DNA of 6,608 nt from Eubacterium sp. TM05-53. GTDB taxonomy: Bacteria; Bacillota_I; Bacilli_A; Erysipelotrichales; Erysipelotrichaceae. The DNA lies in the NCBI RefSeq assembly GCF_003436425.1, contig NZ_QSPK01000095.1, forward strand, positions 1 through 6,608, in the 5' to 3' direction. This document shows positions 1 through 5,594 of the stretch, in pieces. The position numbers and the translations under genes are program-made. Every line of letters begins with the position of its first letter. The stretch's first letter is position 1. The notes under the pieces were generated by a model. The model was not told the DNA's origin. It saw only the letters and a program-made list of their open reading frames with translations, and made no database searches.

Positions 1-5
1 ATATT

Positions 6-20
6 GACATTATTTATGTC
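6..20. promoter_or_regulatory. Interrupted perfect palindrome, possible operator
   Basis: GACAT, five bases, then ATGTC form a perfect 5+5 dyad around a TATTT spacer. It lies roughly 85-100 bases upstream of the predicted start of the amidohydrolase transcript. A dyad of this size fits a LysR-type or other dimeric regulator site, and a LysR-type gene lies just downstream of the amidohydrolase. In AT-rich DNA a 5+5 dyad also arises by chance, and it could belong to a gene outside the window, so this is a weak call. Confidence 0.22.
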
Positions 21-70
21 CACTTATTGAATGGGGTTATCAGATGGGTACTCACATAAATAAATAGAAT

Positions 71-99
71 TTGAATATAACAGTTGTTCTTTGTACAAT
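71..99 (+). promoter_or_regulatory. Sigma-A-type promoter of the amidohydrolase gene
   Basis: The -35 box is TTGAAT (71-76) and the -10 box is TACAAT (94-99), with a 17-base spacer. The start of transcription would fall near 106, only a few bases before the AGGAGG at 113-118, giving a short untranslated leader. This also argues against translation starting at the TTG at 71, which would lie inside the promoter. Confidence 0.6.
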
Positions 100-112
100 A
101 GACTCAAATTTT

Positions 113-118
113 AGGAGG
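113..118 (+). promoter_or_regulatory. Ribosome binding site that fixes the amidohydrolase start
   Basis: A full AGGAGG sits 9 bases before the ATG at 128. The same frame is open back to a TTG at 71, but that codon has no Shine-Dalgarno sequence and overlaps the promoter. The ATG at 128 is therefore the start. Confidence 0.85.
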
Positions 119-127
119 AACTGTTTT

Positions 128-1333
128 ATGTCAGGATTAAAGAATCAAATTTCTCAATTTATAGATACAAACGCAAAAACCTATCAGGATATTTCTTTGG
201 CAATTCATGCCAAACCTGAAGTGAGTGATTTTGAATATTTTGCCTCTCAAACGTTGAGTGAACAATTAAAAAAAGAAGGCTTTGAGATTGAATTACCAGC
301 AGCCGGACATCGTACAGGTTTTGCGGCAACCTACAAAAGTAATAAGCCAGGACCTACAGTTGTCTTTTTGGCAGAATATGATGCGCTTGCCGGTTTAGGC
401 CATGGTTGTGGTCACAATGTATTTGGTGCTACTTCTTCTCTTGCCGGTGCTGCTTTAAAAAGTGTCGTGGATCAAATTGGCGGAGAAGTACGTGTATATG
501 GTACGCCTGGAGAAGAGGGTGGACAAAATGGAAGTGCCAAAGGTTCTTTTGTGAAGAAGGGATATTTAAAAGATGTGGATTTTGCCCTATGCGTGCATCC
601 AGGTTCAGGTCCAGAAGATGGATTAAGTACGCGTAATTATGCATGTGCACCTGTAGATATTGAATTTTGGGGAAAACCGGCGCATGCAGCAGGATGTCCT
701 CAAGATGGAATCAATGCGTTGGATGCGCAGATCTTAACATATGCAGCCATTGGTGTTTTACGACAACAACTAACAGATCGCATTCGTATTCATGGTGTAA
801 TTGTTGATGGGGGAACAGCTCCCAATGTCATTCCAGAATACACAAAGGCCAAATATTATATTCGAGCTGCCGATATTGATACGTTGTATGAGTTATATGA
901 AAAAGTAGAGAATATTGTGAAGGGCTCCGCTTTACAGACGGGTTGTACATCGAGTATGAAGTTGTATCAAAATCTTGTAGAAAATATGGTGTTAACACCT
1001 TCTTTAGATGCAATCTATGAAAAATATATTACAGAACTTGGCAATACTGTAAAACATGTAGAAGACGTGGTAATGCCAGGAAGTAGTGATGTAGGTAACA
1101 TTAGTCAGGTTGTACCTACGATTCAGCCACATATTAGTATTACAGATGTACAGATTGCAGGACATAGTCAAGATATGGTCAATGCTTCATGTAGTCAAAA
1201 GGCAATGGATGCGATTGTCAAAGGGGCAAAAGCATTGGCTTTTACGGCACTCGAATTATTTGAAAATCCAGAAGAACTTGCGAAAGTTAAAGAGGATCAT
1301 GCTTGGCATGTAGAACATCAAAAAGAGAATTAA
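128..1333 (+). CDS. M20 family metal-dependent amidohydrolase (PM20D2/AbgB-like)
   Basis: A 401-residue cytosolic hydrolase with no signal peptide or membrane segment. Visible motifs are AEYDALAGLGHGCGHN at residues 82-97 (metal ligands Cys94/His96 in the Cys-His style of M20D hydrolases), GTPGEEGG at 125-132 (catalytic and bridging glutamates), HPG at 157-159, and a lid/dimerisation domain at about 173-285 with GKPAHAAG and NALDA. The C-terminal metal-side motifs are GSSDVGN (318-324) and AGH (344-346). The family removes N-acyl or amino-acid groups from small amides and dipeptides, such as p-aminobenzoyl-glutamate for AbgB or basic dipeptides for PM20D2. The exact substrate cannot be read from sequence. 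The start at 128 is chosen for its AGGAGG. All expected motifs are present, so it should be active. Its position next to a LysR gene and a methionine importer suggests a role in amino-acid or N-acyl-amino-acid scavenging, which is inference. Confidence 0.9.
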   Translation: MSGLKNQISQFIDTNAKTYQDISLAIHAKPEVSDFEYFASQTLSEQLKKEGFEIELPAAGHRTGFAATYKSNKPGPTVVFLAEYDALAGLGHGCGHNVFGATSSLAGAALKSVVDQIGGEVRVYGTPGEEGGQNGSAKGSFVKKGYLKDVDFALCVHPGSGPEDGLSTRNYACAPVDIEFWGKPAHAAGCPQDGINALDAQILTYAAIGVLRQQLTDRIRIHGVIVDGGTAPNVIPEYTKAKYYIRAADIDTLYELYEKVENIVKGSALQTGCTSSMKLYQNLVENMVLTPSLDAIYEKYITELGNTVKHVEDVVMPGSSDVGNISQVVPTIQPHISITDVQIAGHSQDMVNASCSQKAMDAIVKGAKALAFTALELFENPEELAKVKEDHAWHVEHQKEN

Positions 1334-1346
1334 TTATGTAACATTT

Positions 1347-1373
1347 AAAGGGCTTTTCAAGCTCTTTTATTTT
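1347..1373 (+). terminator. Weak rho-independent terminator after the amidohydrolase gene
   Basis: AAAGGGCTT (1347-1355) and AAGCTCTTT (1359-1367) pair as a 9-base-pair stem with one G-T pair and a 3-base TTC loop. A T-rich stretch interrupted by one A (1368-1373) follows. The stem is AU-rich and the loop small, so read-through into the LysR gene is likely to be partial. Confidence 0.55.
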
Positions 1374-1381
1374 ATGGAATC

Positions 1382-1409
1382 TTGAAAATCAACAAATATT
1401 CATTAAAAT
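1382..1409 (+). promoter_or_regulatory. Promoter of the LysR-type regulator gene
   Basis: TTGAAA (1382-1387) and TAAAAT (1404-1409) are separated by 16 bases. This is close to consensus and lies after the upstream terminator-like hairpin. The predicted transcript starts near 1416, just before the AGGAGA ribosome binding site at 1421-1426. Confidence 0.45.
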
Positions 1410-1432
1410 TATATAAATAAAGGAGACTGAAA

Positions 1433-2353
1433 ATGACGCTTCAACAATTACTTTATGTATTAACGGTGTCAGATGAGAAATCTATGAATAAGGCGGCTGA
1501 AAAGCTTTTTGTGTCTCAGCCTACTTTAACGTCTGCCATTCAATCACTTGAAAAAGAACTGGATATTCAAATCTTTAATCGTACAAGTCATGGAGTCACT
1601 GTGACGCAACAAGGACAAGAATTTTTAACATACGCAAGACAGTTGTACCAACAATATGAATTATTAAAAAATCGCTATGAAGATGTAAGTTTACGAAGAA
1701 ATAAGTTTCGTGTTTCGTGCCAGCACTATTCATTTGCGACCAAAGCATTTGTGGATACAGTGAAGAAGTATGGGACTTCTAAATATGATTTTGCGATTAG
1801 CGAAACAAAGACGATGCATGCTATTGAGGATGTAGGTAATTCTTTAAGTGAGATAGGAATCTTATATTTATCCAACTATAATCGTCAATTTATGATGAAA
1901 CAATTTGATGAATGGAATTTAGAATTTCATAAATTAGCCGTTTGTGATGCCTTTGTGTATTTGTATAAGGGACATCCTCTTGCCAAGAAAAAATCAATTA
2001 CGTATGAAGAATTATTGCCATATCCAAATATGACTTTTGATCAAGGAGATAATCCTTCGATGTATACGGCAGAGGAGATATTGGTTGAAAATGAATTTCC
2101 AAGAAAGATTCAAGTGAATGATCGTGCTACGATGCTGAATTTAATGAGAGGACTGAATGGATATACTTTATGTTCTGGAATTATTAGTCGTGATTTGAAT
2201 GGGGATGACTATGTAGTTGTGCCTTATGAAGCGAATGTAGAGAATCCTAATTCTATGATGGAAATTGGGTATATCACAAGGAAAAATACAGTGTTGAGTG
2301 AGATTGGTAGTACGTATATTCAAACGATGAAGGATTATTTTAGTAATAAATAA
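1433..2353 (+). CDS. LysR-type transcriptional regulator
   Basis: A 306-residue protein of usual length for the LysR family. Residues 1-60 form the winged helix-turn-helix: it opens MTLQQLLYVLTVSDEKS, followed by NKAAEKLFVSQPTLTSAIQ and then SLEKELDIQIFNRT. A linker helix runs to about residue 85, and residues 90-300 match the two-lobed effector-binding domain, including the PLAKKKSITYEELLPYP stretch typical of the family. AGGAGA lies 6 bases before the ATG. These proteins bind dyads upstream of target genes and respond to a small molecule, often a substrate or product of the pathway. Targets here are not proven; the amidohydrolase gene immediately upstream and the importer operon downstream are the obvious candidates. 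It is not divergent from either, so the classic divergent-promoter clue is missing. The effector cannot be told from sequence. Confidence 0.93.
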   Translation: MTLQQLLYVLTVSDEKSMNKAAEKLFVSQPTLTSAIQSLEKELDIQIFNRTSHGVTVTQQGQEFLTYARQLYQQYELLKNRYEDVSLRRNKFRVSCQHYSFATKAFVDTVKKYGTSKYDFAISETKTMHAIEDVGNSLSEIGILYLSNYNRQFMMKQFDEWNLEFHKLAVCDAFVYLYKGHPLAKKKSITYEELLPYPNMTFDQGDNPSMYTAEEILVENEFPRKIQVNDRATMLNLMRGLNGYTLCSGIISRDLNGDDYVVVPYEANVENPNSMMEIGYITRKNTVLSEIGSTYIQTMKDYFSNK

Positions 2354-2383
2354 TTTTTATAACTGCTTCAAAAATTTAACAAT

Positions 2384-2412
2384 TAGACAATAACATAACC
2401 TTCTTGTAGAAT
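2384..2412 (+). promoter_or_regulatory. Promoter of the leader peptide-metNIQ transcript
   Basis: TAGACA (2384-2389) and TAGAAT (2407-2412), each one base from consensus, are spaced by exactly 17 bases. Transcription would begin near 2419, leaving only a few bases before the AAGGAGGA ribosome binding site of the leader peptide (2423-2430). A ribosome could therefore load almost as soon as RNA emerges, which is what a ribosome-controlled attenuator needs. Confidence 0.65.
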
Positions 2413-2437
2413 ACAAACATGCAAGGAGGAAACGAAA

Positions 2438-2521
2438 ATGAAAACAATGATGATGTCAATGATGCAAATGTATATGTGTATAAATGTGACCCGGTTTTCG
2501 ATTCGTTTGTCGCGTGTTTAA
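2438..2521 (+). CDS. Methionine-rich leader peptide of the metNIQ attenuator
   Basis: A 27-codon open frame with a strong AGGAGG (2424-2429) 8 bases before its ATG. It begins MKTMMMSMMQMYM: 8 of the first 13 codons are ATG, at residues 1, 4, 5, 6, 8, 9, 11 and 13. The rest contains no Met and uses GC-rich codons (CGG, TCG, CGT) unlike the surrounding genes. This fits RNA pairing, not protein function, dictating the sequence there. The stop is TAA at 2519-2521, just before the 5' arm of the terminator. The arrangement matches trp/his/leu-type leader peptides: ribosomes stall on the control codons when charged methionyl-tRNA is scarce. The downstream operon encodes a methionine importer, which agrees with the control codon. 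The peptide itself probably has no further function. Expression has not been shown. Confidence 0.85.
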   Translation: MKTMMMSMMQMYMCINVTRFSIRLSRV

Positions 2522-2537
2522 GTGCGCAAAGGCCGGG
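2490..2537 (+). promoter_or_regulatory. Antiterminator pairing of the metNIQ attenuator
   Basis: CCCGGTTTT (2490-2498) can pair over nine positions with AAGGCCGGG (2529-2537): five G-C pairs, two G-T pairs and two A-T pairs. The downstream partner overlaps the 5' arm of the terminator (from 2532), so the two structures exclude each other. A ribosome stalled at the last Met codon (2474-2476) should cover RNA to about 2487, leaving 2490-2498 free to pair. The TTTTCG at 2495-2500 is also complementary to CGAAAA at 2433-2438, a weak candidate for the protecting 1:2 pairing. Free energies were not calculated. Confidence 0.65.
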
Positions 2538-2557
2538 GAAAGTCCTCGGCTTTTTTT
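2528..2557 (+). terminator. Attenuator terminator upstream of metN
   Basis: GCCGGGGA (2532-2539) and TCCTCGGC (2543-2550) form an 8-base-pair stem with one G-T pair around a 3-base AAG loop. AAAG before the stem can extend it against the start of the seven T (2551-2557). It lies between the leader-peptide stop codon and metN in the same direction, with no gene ending there except the leader. It therefore serves as a conditional terminator, not the end of the LysR transcript. Confidence 0.9.
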
Positions 2558-2577
2558 GTTAGATTGGAGTGTTATAA

Positions 2578-3624
2578 ATGATTAATATAGAACATTTAGA
2601 TAAAACCTATCATTTAAAGAATGCGGATGTACATGCCGTAGATGATGTTTCATTACATATTGAAAGTGGGCAAATCTATGGTGTGATCGGATATTCGGGT
2701 GCGGGTAAAAGTACTTTAGTTCGATGTTTGAACTTTCTAGAAATTCCAGATTCAGGAAGTATTGAAATTGAAGGTTTTGGTAAGGTAAGCGCAAATCAAG
2801 GAAGTTTAGATATAAGTCAAAAGAAATTAAGAGAGTTAAGACGATCAATCGGAATGATTTTTCAACATTTCAACTTATTAGATCGAAGTACAGTATTTGA
2901 CAATGTGGCCTATCCATTAAAGTATACGGGTTTATCAAAGAAAGAGATTGAAACTCGTGTGGATGAATTATTAGATCTTGTAGATTTGGCAGATAAGAAA
3001 TATGTCTATCCATCACAATTATCGGGTGGACAAAAACAGCGTGTAGCCATCGCAAGAGCCTTATCAAACAATCCTAAGGTGTTACTTTCTGATGAAGCAA
3101 CTTCTGCCTTAGATCCAGATGCGACAGAATCCATTCTAAAGTTATTGAGGGATTTAAATAAAAGATTAGGAATTACAATTATCTTGATCACACATGAAAT
3201 GAGCGTGATTAAATCTATCGCAAATCGTGTGGCGGTTATGGAAAATGGTAAGGTTGTTGAAGAAGGAGATATATATGATATCTTCGCTAATCCAAAAAAG
3301 GAAATCACAAAGAAGTTCATCAACTCTGCTTCTGCTTTATCAAACATCACAAAGTTGATTGAGAATAAGACAATTATTCCTACAGATAGTAAATTAGTTA
3401 AACTCACATTCACTAGAGATAGTGTGGGTAGTGCAACTATTTCAAAAATATCTCGTGAATACAATGTGGATGTAAATATCATGTTGGCCAATGTGGATGT
3501 CGTCAATGCGGATGCCTTGGGAGGCATTATTGCTTCAATTGAAGGGGCTAAAGAAAATGTACAGCGTGCCATAGATTTTCTACATGAATCTAATGTAAAA
3601 GTGGAGGTGATTCATCATGCCTAA
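2578..3624 (+). CDS. metN: Methionine ABC transporter ATP-binding protein MetN with NIL domain
   Basis: A 348-residue cytosolic ATPase that powers methionine import with MetI and MetQ. Residues 1-245 are the nucleotide-binding domain: Walker A GYSGAGKST (38-46), Q-loop Gln96 in IFQHFNLL, ABC signature LSGGQKQR (148-155), Walker B VLLSDE (168-173) and switch His206 in ITHE. Residues 272-346 are the C-terminal NIL domain, which in E. coli MetN binds methionine and inhibits transport when internal methionine is high. GGAG (2566-2569) lies 8 bases before the ATG. The end overlaps metI by 8 bases, implying translational coupling. The Met-codon leader upstream supports methionine, rather than another cluster substrate, as the main cargo. 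All catalytic motifs are intact. Confidence 0.96.
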   Translation: MINIEHLDKTYHLKNADVHAVDDVSLHIESGQIYGVIGYSGAGKSTLVRCLNFLEIPDSGSIEIEGFGKVSANQGSLDISQKKLRELRRSIGMIFQHFNLLDRSTVFDNVAYPLKYTGLSKKEIETRVDELLDLVDLADKKYVYPSQLSGGQKQRVAIARALSNNPKVLLSDEATSALDPDATESILKLLRDLNKRLGITIILITHEMSVIKSIANRVAVMENGKVVEEGDIYDIFANPKKEITKKFINSASALSNITKLIENKTIIPTDSKLVKLTFTRDSVGSATISKISREYNVDVNIMLANVDVVNADALGGIIASIEGAKENVQRAIDFLHESNVKVEVIHHA

Positions 3625-4315
3625 ATTTATAGTGGATTTCTTTCCAAATGTTGCCAATTATTGGGATATATTTTTAACAGCATTGACTGCAACGTATCAA
3701 ATGTTTTTCATCGCAGGCTTGATTACATTACTAATTGGAGGTGCTTTTGGAATTTCATTGATTGTAACAAAGACAGATGGGATTAAGCCAAATCGGATTA
3801 TTCATTTTATTCTAGAAGTTATCACGAATGTGTTTAGAGCCGTACCATTTATCATCCTGTTGATTTTCTTGATTCCGTTAACACGAAGTATTGCGGGTAC
3901 TTCGATTGGAGTCAAAGGGGCTGTTGTTCCATTAGTCTTTGGAGCGGTTCCATTCTACACAAGACAAGTCGAAACGGCATTAGCGGATGTAAATCCAGGA
4001 AAAATAGAGGCCGCTAGAAGCATGGGAAGCTCAACACTAGGAACTATCTTTCGTGTTTATCTGCATGAGGCGTTACCGGATTTGATTCGTGTAACAACCA
4101 TTACGGCTATTTCATTGATTGGATTAACAACTTCTGCAGGTGCAGTTGGTGCTGGTGGAATTGGTTCGTTCGCAATTAATTATGGACAAAACTTACATTA
4201 TCAAGATGTTGTGAATTTATGTGTGATCTTATTATTGATCATTGTTTCGTTGATTCAATTATTGGGGAATACATTGTCAAAAGCAACAACGAATAAAGAA
4301 TTATTTCATAAATAA
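3617..4315 (+). CDS. metI: Methionine ABC transporter permease MetI
   Basis: A 232-residue inner-membrane permease of normal MetI length, acting as a dimer. Hydrophobic segments lie at about residues 17-50, 62-88, 98-115, 159-185 and 199-220, consistent with the five-helix MetI fold. The cytoplasmic coupling loop that contacts MetN is visible at 131-157: EAARSMG, then a spacer, then LPDLI. AFRAVPF-type and GAGGIG motifs (about 72-78 and 178-183) are typical of the family. GGAGGTGA (3603-3610), inside the end of metN, lies 6 bases before the ATG, and the reading frame overlaps metN by 8 bases. metQ begins 18 bases downstream. Confidence 0.95.
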   Translation: MPKFIVDFFPNVANYWDIFLTALTATYQMFFIAGLITLLIGGAFGISLIVTKTDGIKPNRIIHFILEVITNVFRAVPFIILLIFLIPLTRSIAGTSIGVKGAVVPLVFGAVPFYTRQVETALADVNPGKIEAARSMGSSTLGTIFRVYLHEALPDLIRVTTITAISLIGLTTSAGAVGAGGIGSFAINYGQNLHYQDVVNLCVILLLIIVSLIQLLGNTLSKATTNKELFHK

Positions 4316-4333
4316 AAGAGGGAGAAAAGGATT

Positions 4334-5254
4334 ATGAAGACAAATAAATTATTTAAAACATTTTTAACAACAGGCTTAGTAGCTACAACATTACTTACAG
4401 GATGTTCATCAAAGTCATCAAGTGAACCTGTAAAAATTGGTATTCCAAGTGATGCCACAAATGGTGGAAGAGGGTTATTGCTTCTAGAAAAAGCTGGCTT
4501 GATTGAAGTGGATGACAAGGCTGGTTGGACTCCAGAATTGAAGGATGTCACTAAGTATAAATACAATATTGAAATTGTTCCTACGCAAGCCAATACATTA
4601 GTTTCGACTTTGGATGATTTTGGAGCAGCTACAATCAATGGAACATATGCGATTCCAGCTGGATTAAAACCTAAAAAGGATGGCTTAATTACAGAAGTAC
4701 AAGAAGTAGGAAGTGATAATCCATTTATTAATGTGATCGTTGCGCGTACGGCTGATAAAGATAATGAAGATTATCAAAAGGTTGTGAAGGCTTATCAAAG
4801 TCAGGTGGTAGCTGAATATATTCTAGAAAAGAATAAAGGAGCGAGTGTTCCTGCATTTGAATATGATAAAGATTATACAGTCGATAAAAACTTCGTGAGT
4901 GATATTGAAGGATATCAATCAAGTTCAGATGGAAAGAAAGTTATTAAGATTGGTACTTGTGGTTCTGCCGATACATTTAGAGCTGTACAAAAAGTATTAG
5001 ACGATGAAAATTCAGGAATTTATTTAGATGTAGTTGTATTTGATGCATATAATTTACCAAACGAAGCCTTAAATAATGGTGAAATTGATTTGAACTCATT
5101 CCAACACAAAGCGTATTTGAAAAACCAATGTGAAGCGCAAGGATATGATTTCACTGCGATTGGTGATACAAGTTCTGCTCCATTAACTTTATATTCTAAG
5201 AAAGTTGATTCTTTAAAAGCATTAAAAGAGTTAGCTGGTAAAAAAGAAGACTAA
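4334..5254 (+). CDS. metQ: Methionine-binding lipoprotein MetQ, circularly permuted
   Basis: The 306-residue substrate-binding lipoprotein of the importer. Residues 1-24 are a lipoprotein signal ending in the lipobox LTGC, with Cys24 lipidated. Normal MetQ runs from a VKVG strand, through LPNEAL, FQHK and YSKK..SL, to VAVPNDPTN.GR, LLLL.K.GLI, VIN..YA and a C-terminal Tyr-rich helix. Here the order is swapped. Residues 33-175 hold the usual C-terminal half: IPSDATNGGRGLLLLEKAGL, then TINGTYA at 100-106, NPFINVIVAR at 129-138 and VVKAYQSQVVAEYI at 150-163. Residues 176-202 are a linker I do not recognise. Residues 203-302 hold the usual N-terminal half: VIKIG, LPNEALNNGEID at 241-252, FQHKAYL at 256-262 and YSKKVDSLKAL at 287-297. 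Ligand-cleft positions as I recall them (Arg46, Asn102, Asn133, Tyr239, His258) are present. The frame is intact, the RBS is AGGGAG (4319-4324), and a terminator follows immediately. Confidence 0.93.
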   Translation: MKTNKLFKTFLTTGLVATTLLTGCSSKSSSEPVKIGIPSDATNGGRGLLLLEKAGLIEVDDKAGWTPELKDVTKYKYNIEIVPTQANTLVSTLDDFGAATINGTYAIPAGLKPKKDGLITEVQEVGSDNPFINVIVARTADKDNEDYQKVVKAYQSQVVAEYILEKNKGASVPAFEYDKDYTVDKNFVSDIEGYQSSSDGKKVIKIGTCGSADTFRAVQKVLDDENSGIYLDVVVFDAYNLPNEALNNGEIDLNSFQHKAYLKNQCEAQGYDFTAIGDTSSAPLTLYSKKVDSLKALKELAGKKED

Positions 5255-5258
5255 TAAG

Positions 5259-5281
5259 AAAAGCCGATTTCTCGGCTTTTT
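5259..5281. terminator. Bidirectional terminator between metQ and the minus-strand genes
   Basis: AAAAGCCGA (5259-5267) and TCGGCTTTT (5272-5280) form a perfect 9-base-pair stem with a TTTC loop. A T-run follows on the plus strand and TTTTCTTATT on the minus strand. It ends the metNIQ transcript 4 bases after the metQ stop, and it can also end the converging minus-strand transcript, whose last gene has its stop codon at 5282-5280, at the edge of the stem. Confidence 0.9.
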
Positions 5282-5585
5282 ACTTTATTAATTGAGCAAT
5301 ATCTTCTTTTAGCTCATCACTAAACTCATCTAGATCATCCATGGTGATTGCTCCATCGCGCAATAATCCTAACAAAATGATAAACATATTTGAACGAGAT
5401 ACATCTCTTGCCAAAACACCAGGACTTTTATAATCATCATAAATTTTCTTTCGTAGTGCCCAGTATTTATCGGAAGATAAAGCATCTGAATTTAAAATGG
5501 CTTTATATTCTTCAACTAATTTGTCCATATAGGCTTCTTGCCAGCCACCTAGTTTCTTTCTAAATAATTTCCAATCTTTTTCCAT
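5280..5585 (-). CDS. Small protein of unknown function
   Basis: A 101-residue, charged, apparently cytosolic protein with no signal peptide. It reads as mainly helical. Recognisable stretches are WQEAYM (15-20), LVEEYKAILNSD (23-34), KSPGV (53-57), SRSNM (63-67), then LLRDGAIT followed by DDLDEFSDELKE (74-94). This resembles a family of roughly 100-residue hypothetical proteins in Firmicutes that I recall only vaguely. Residues 67-74 are hydrophobic but too short for a membrane span. Its ATG has a full AGGAGG (5596-5591) 5 bases upstream. That site overlaps the TAG stop of the NlpC/P60-like gene, so the two genes are translationally coupled, with 9 bases between frames. It ends at the bidirectional terminator. 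I do not assign a function. Confidence 0.8.
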   Translation of the reverse strand: MEKDWKLFRKKLGGWQEAYMDKLVEEYKAILNSDALSSDKYWALRKKIYDDYKSPGVLARDVSRSNMFIILLGLLRDGAITMDDLDEFSDELKEDIAQLIK

Positions 5586-5594
5586 GTTGACCTC

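Noticed and set aside
71..127. N-terminal extension of the amidohydrolase from a TTG at 71
   Set aside because: The TTG overlaps the predicted -35 box and lacks a Shine-Dalgarno sequence, while the ATG at 128 has a full AGGAGG at the right distance and begins where family proteins usually begin.
1347..1373. A second attenuator before the LysR gene
   Set aside because: No leader frame with repeated codons precedes the hairpin. It lies just after the amidohydrolase stop and is followed by a separate promoter, so it is an ordinary weak terminator.
2354..2577. SAM riboswitch or Met T-box before metN
   Set aside because: The region is too short and lacks the multi-helix SAM-I core and the T-box motif. 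The space is filled by the promoter, Met-rich frame and one terminator hairpin.
3006..3572. 188-residue open frame on the minus strand inside metN
   Set aside because: It is fully antisense to metN, which has all its expected motifs. I see no ribosome binding site or recognisable domain, so it looks like a by-product of metN codon use.
4306..4638. 110-residue minus-strand frame over the start of metQ
   Set aside because: It covers the metI-metQ junction and signal peptide of metQ in antisense and resembles no known protein. It is a shadow frame.
4334..5254. MetQ as a frameshifted or truncated tandem pair of metQ genes
   Set aside because: There is a single uninterrupted frame with each half present once, one signal peptide and one stop. 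Permutation explains the motif order without any break in the reading frame.
5280..5585. Small minus-strand protein as a multidrug transporter
   Set aside because: Similar proteins may carry such labels, but the sequence has no transmembrane helix of adequate length and is too short and charged for a transporter.
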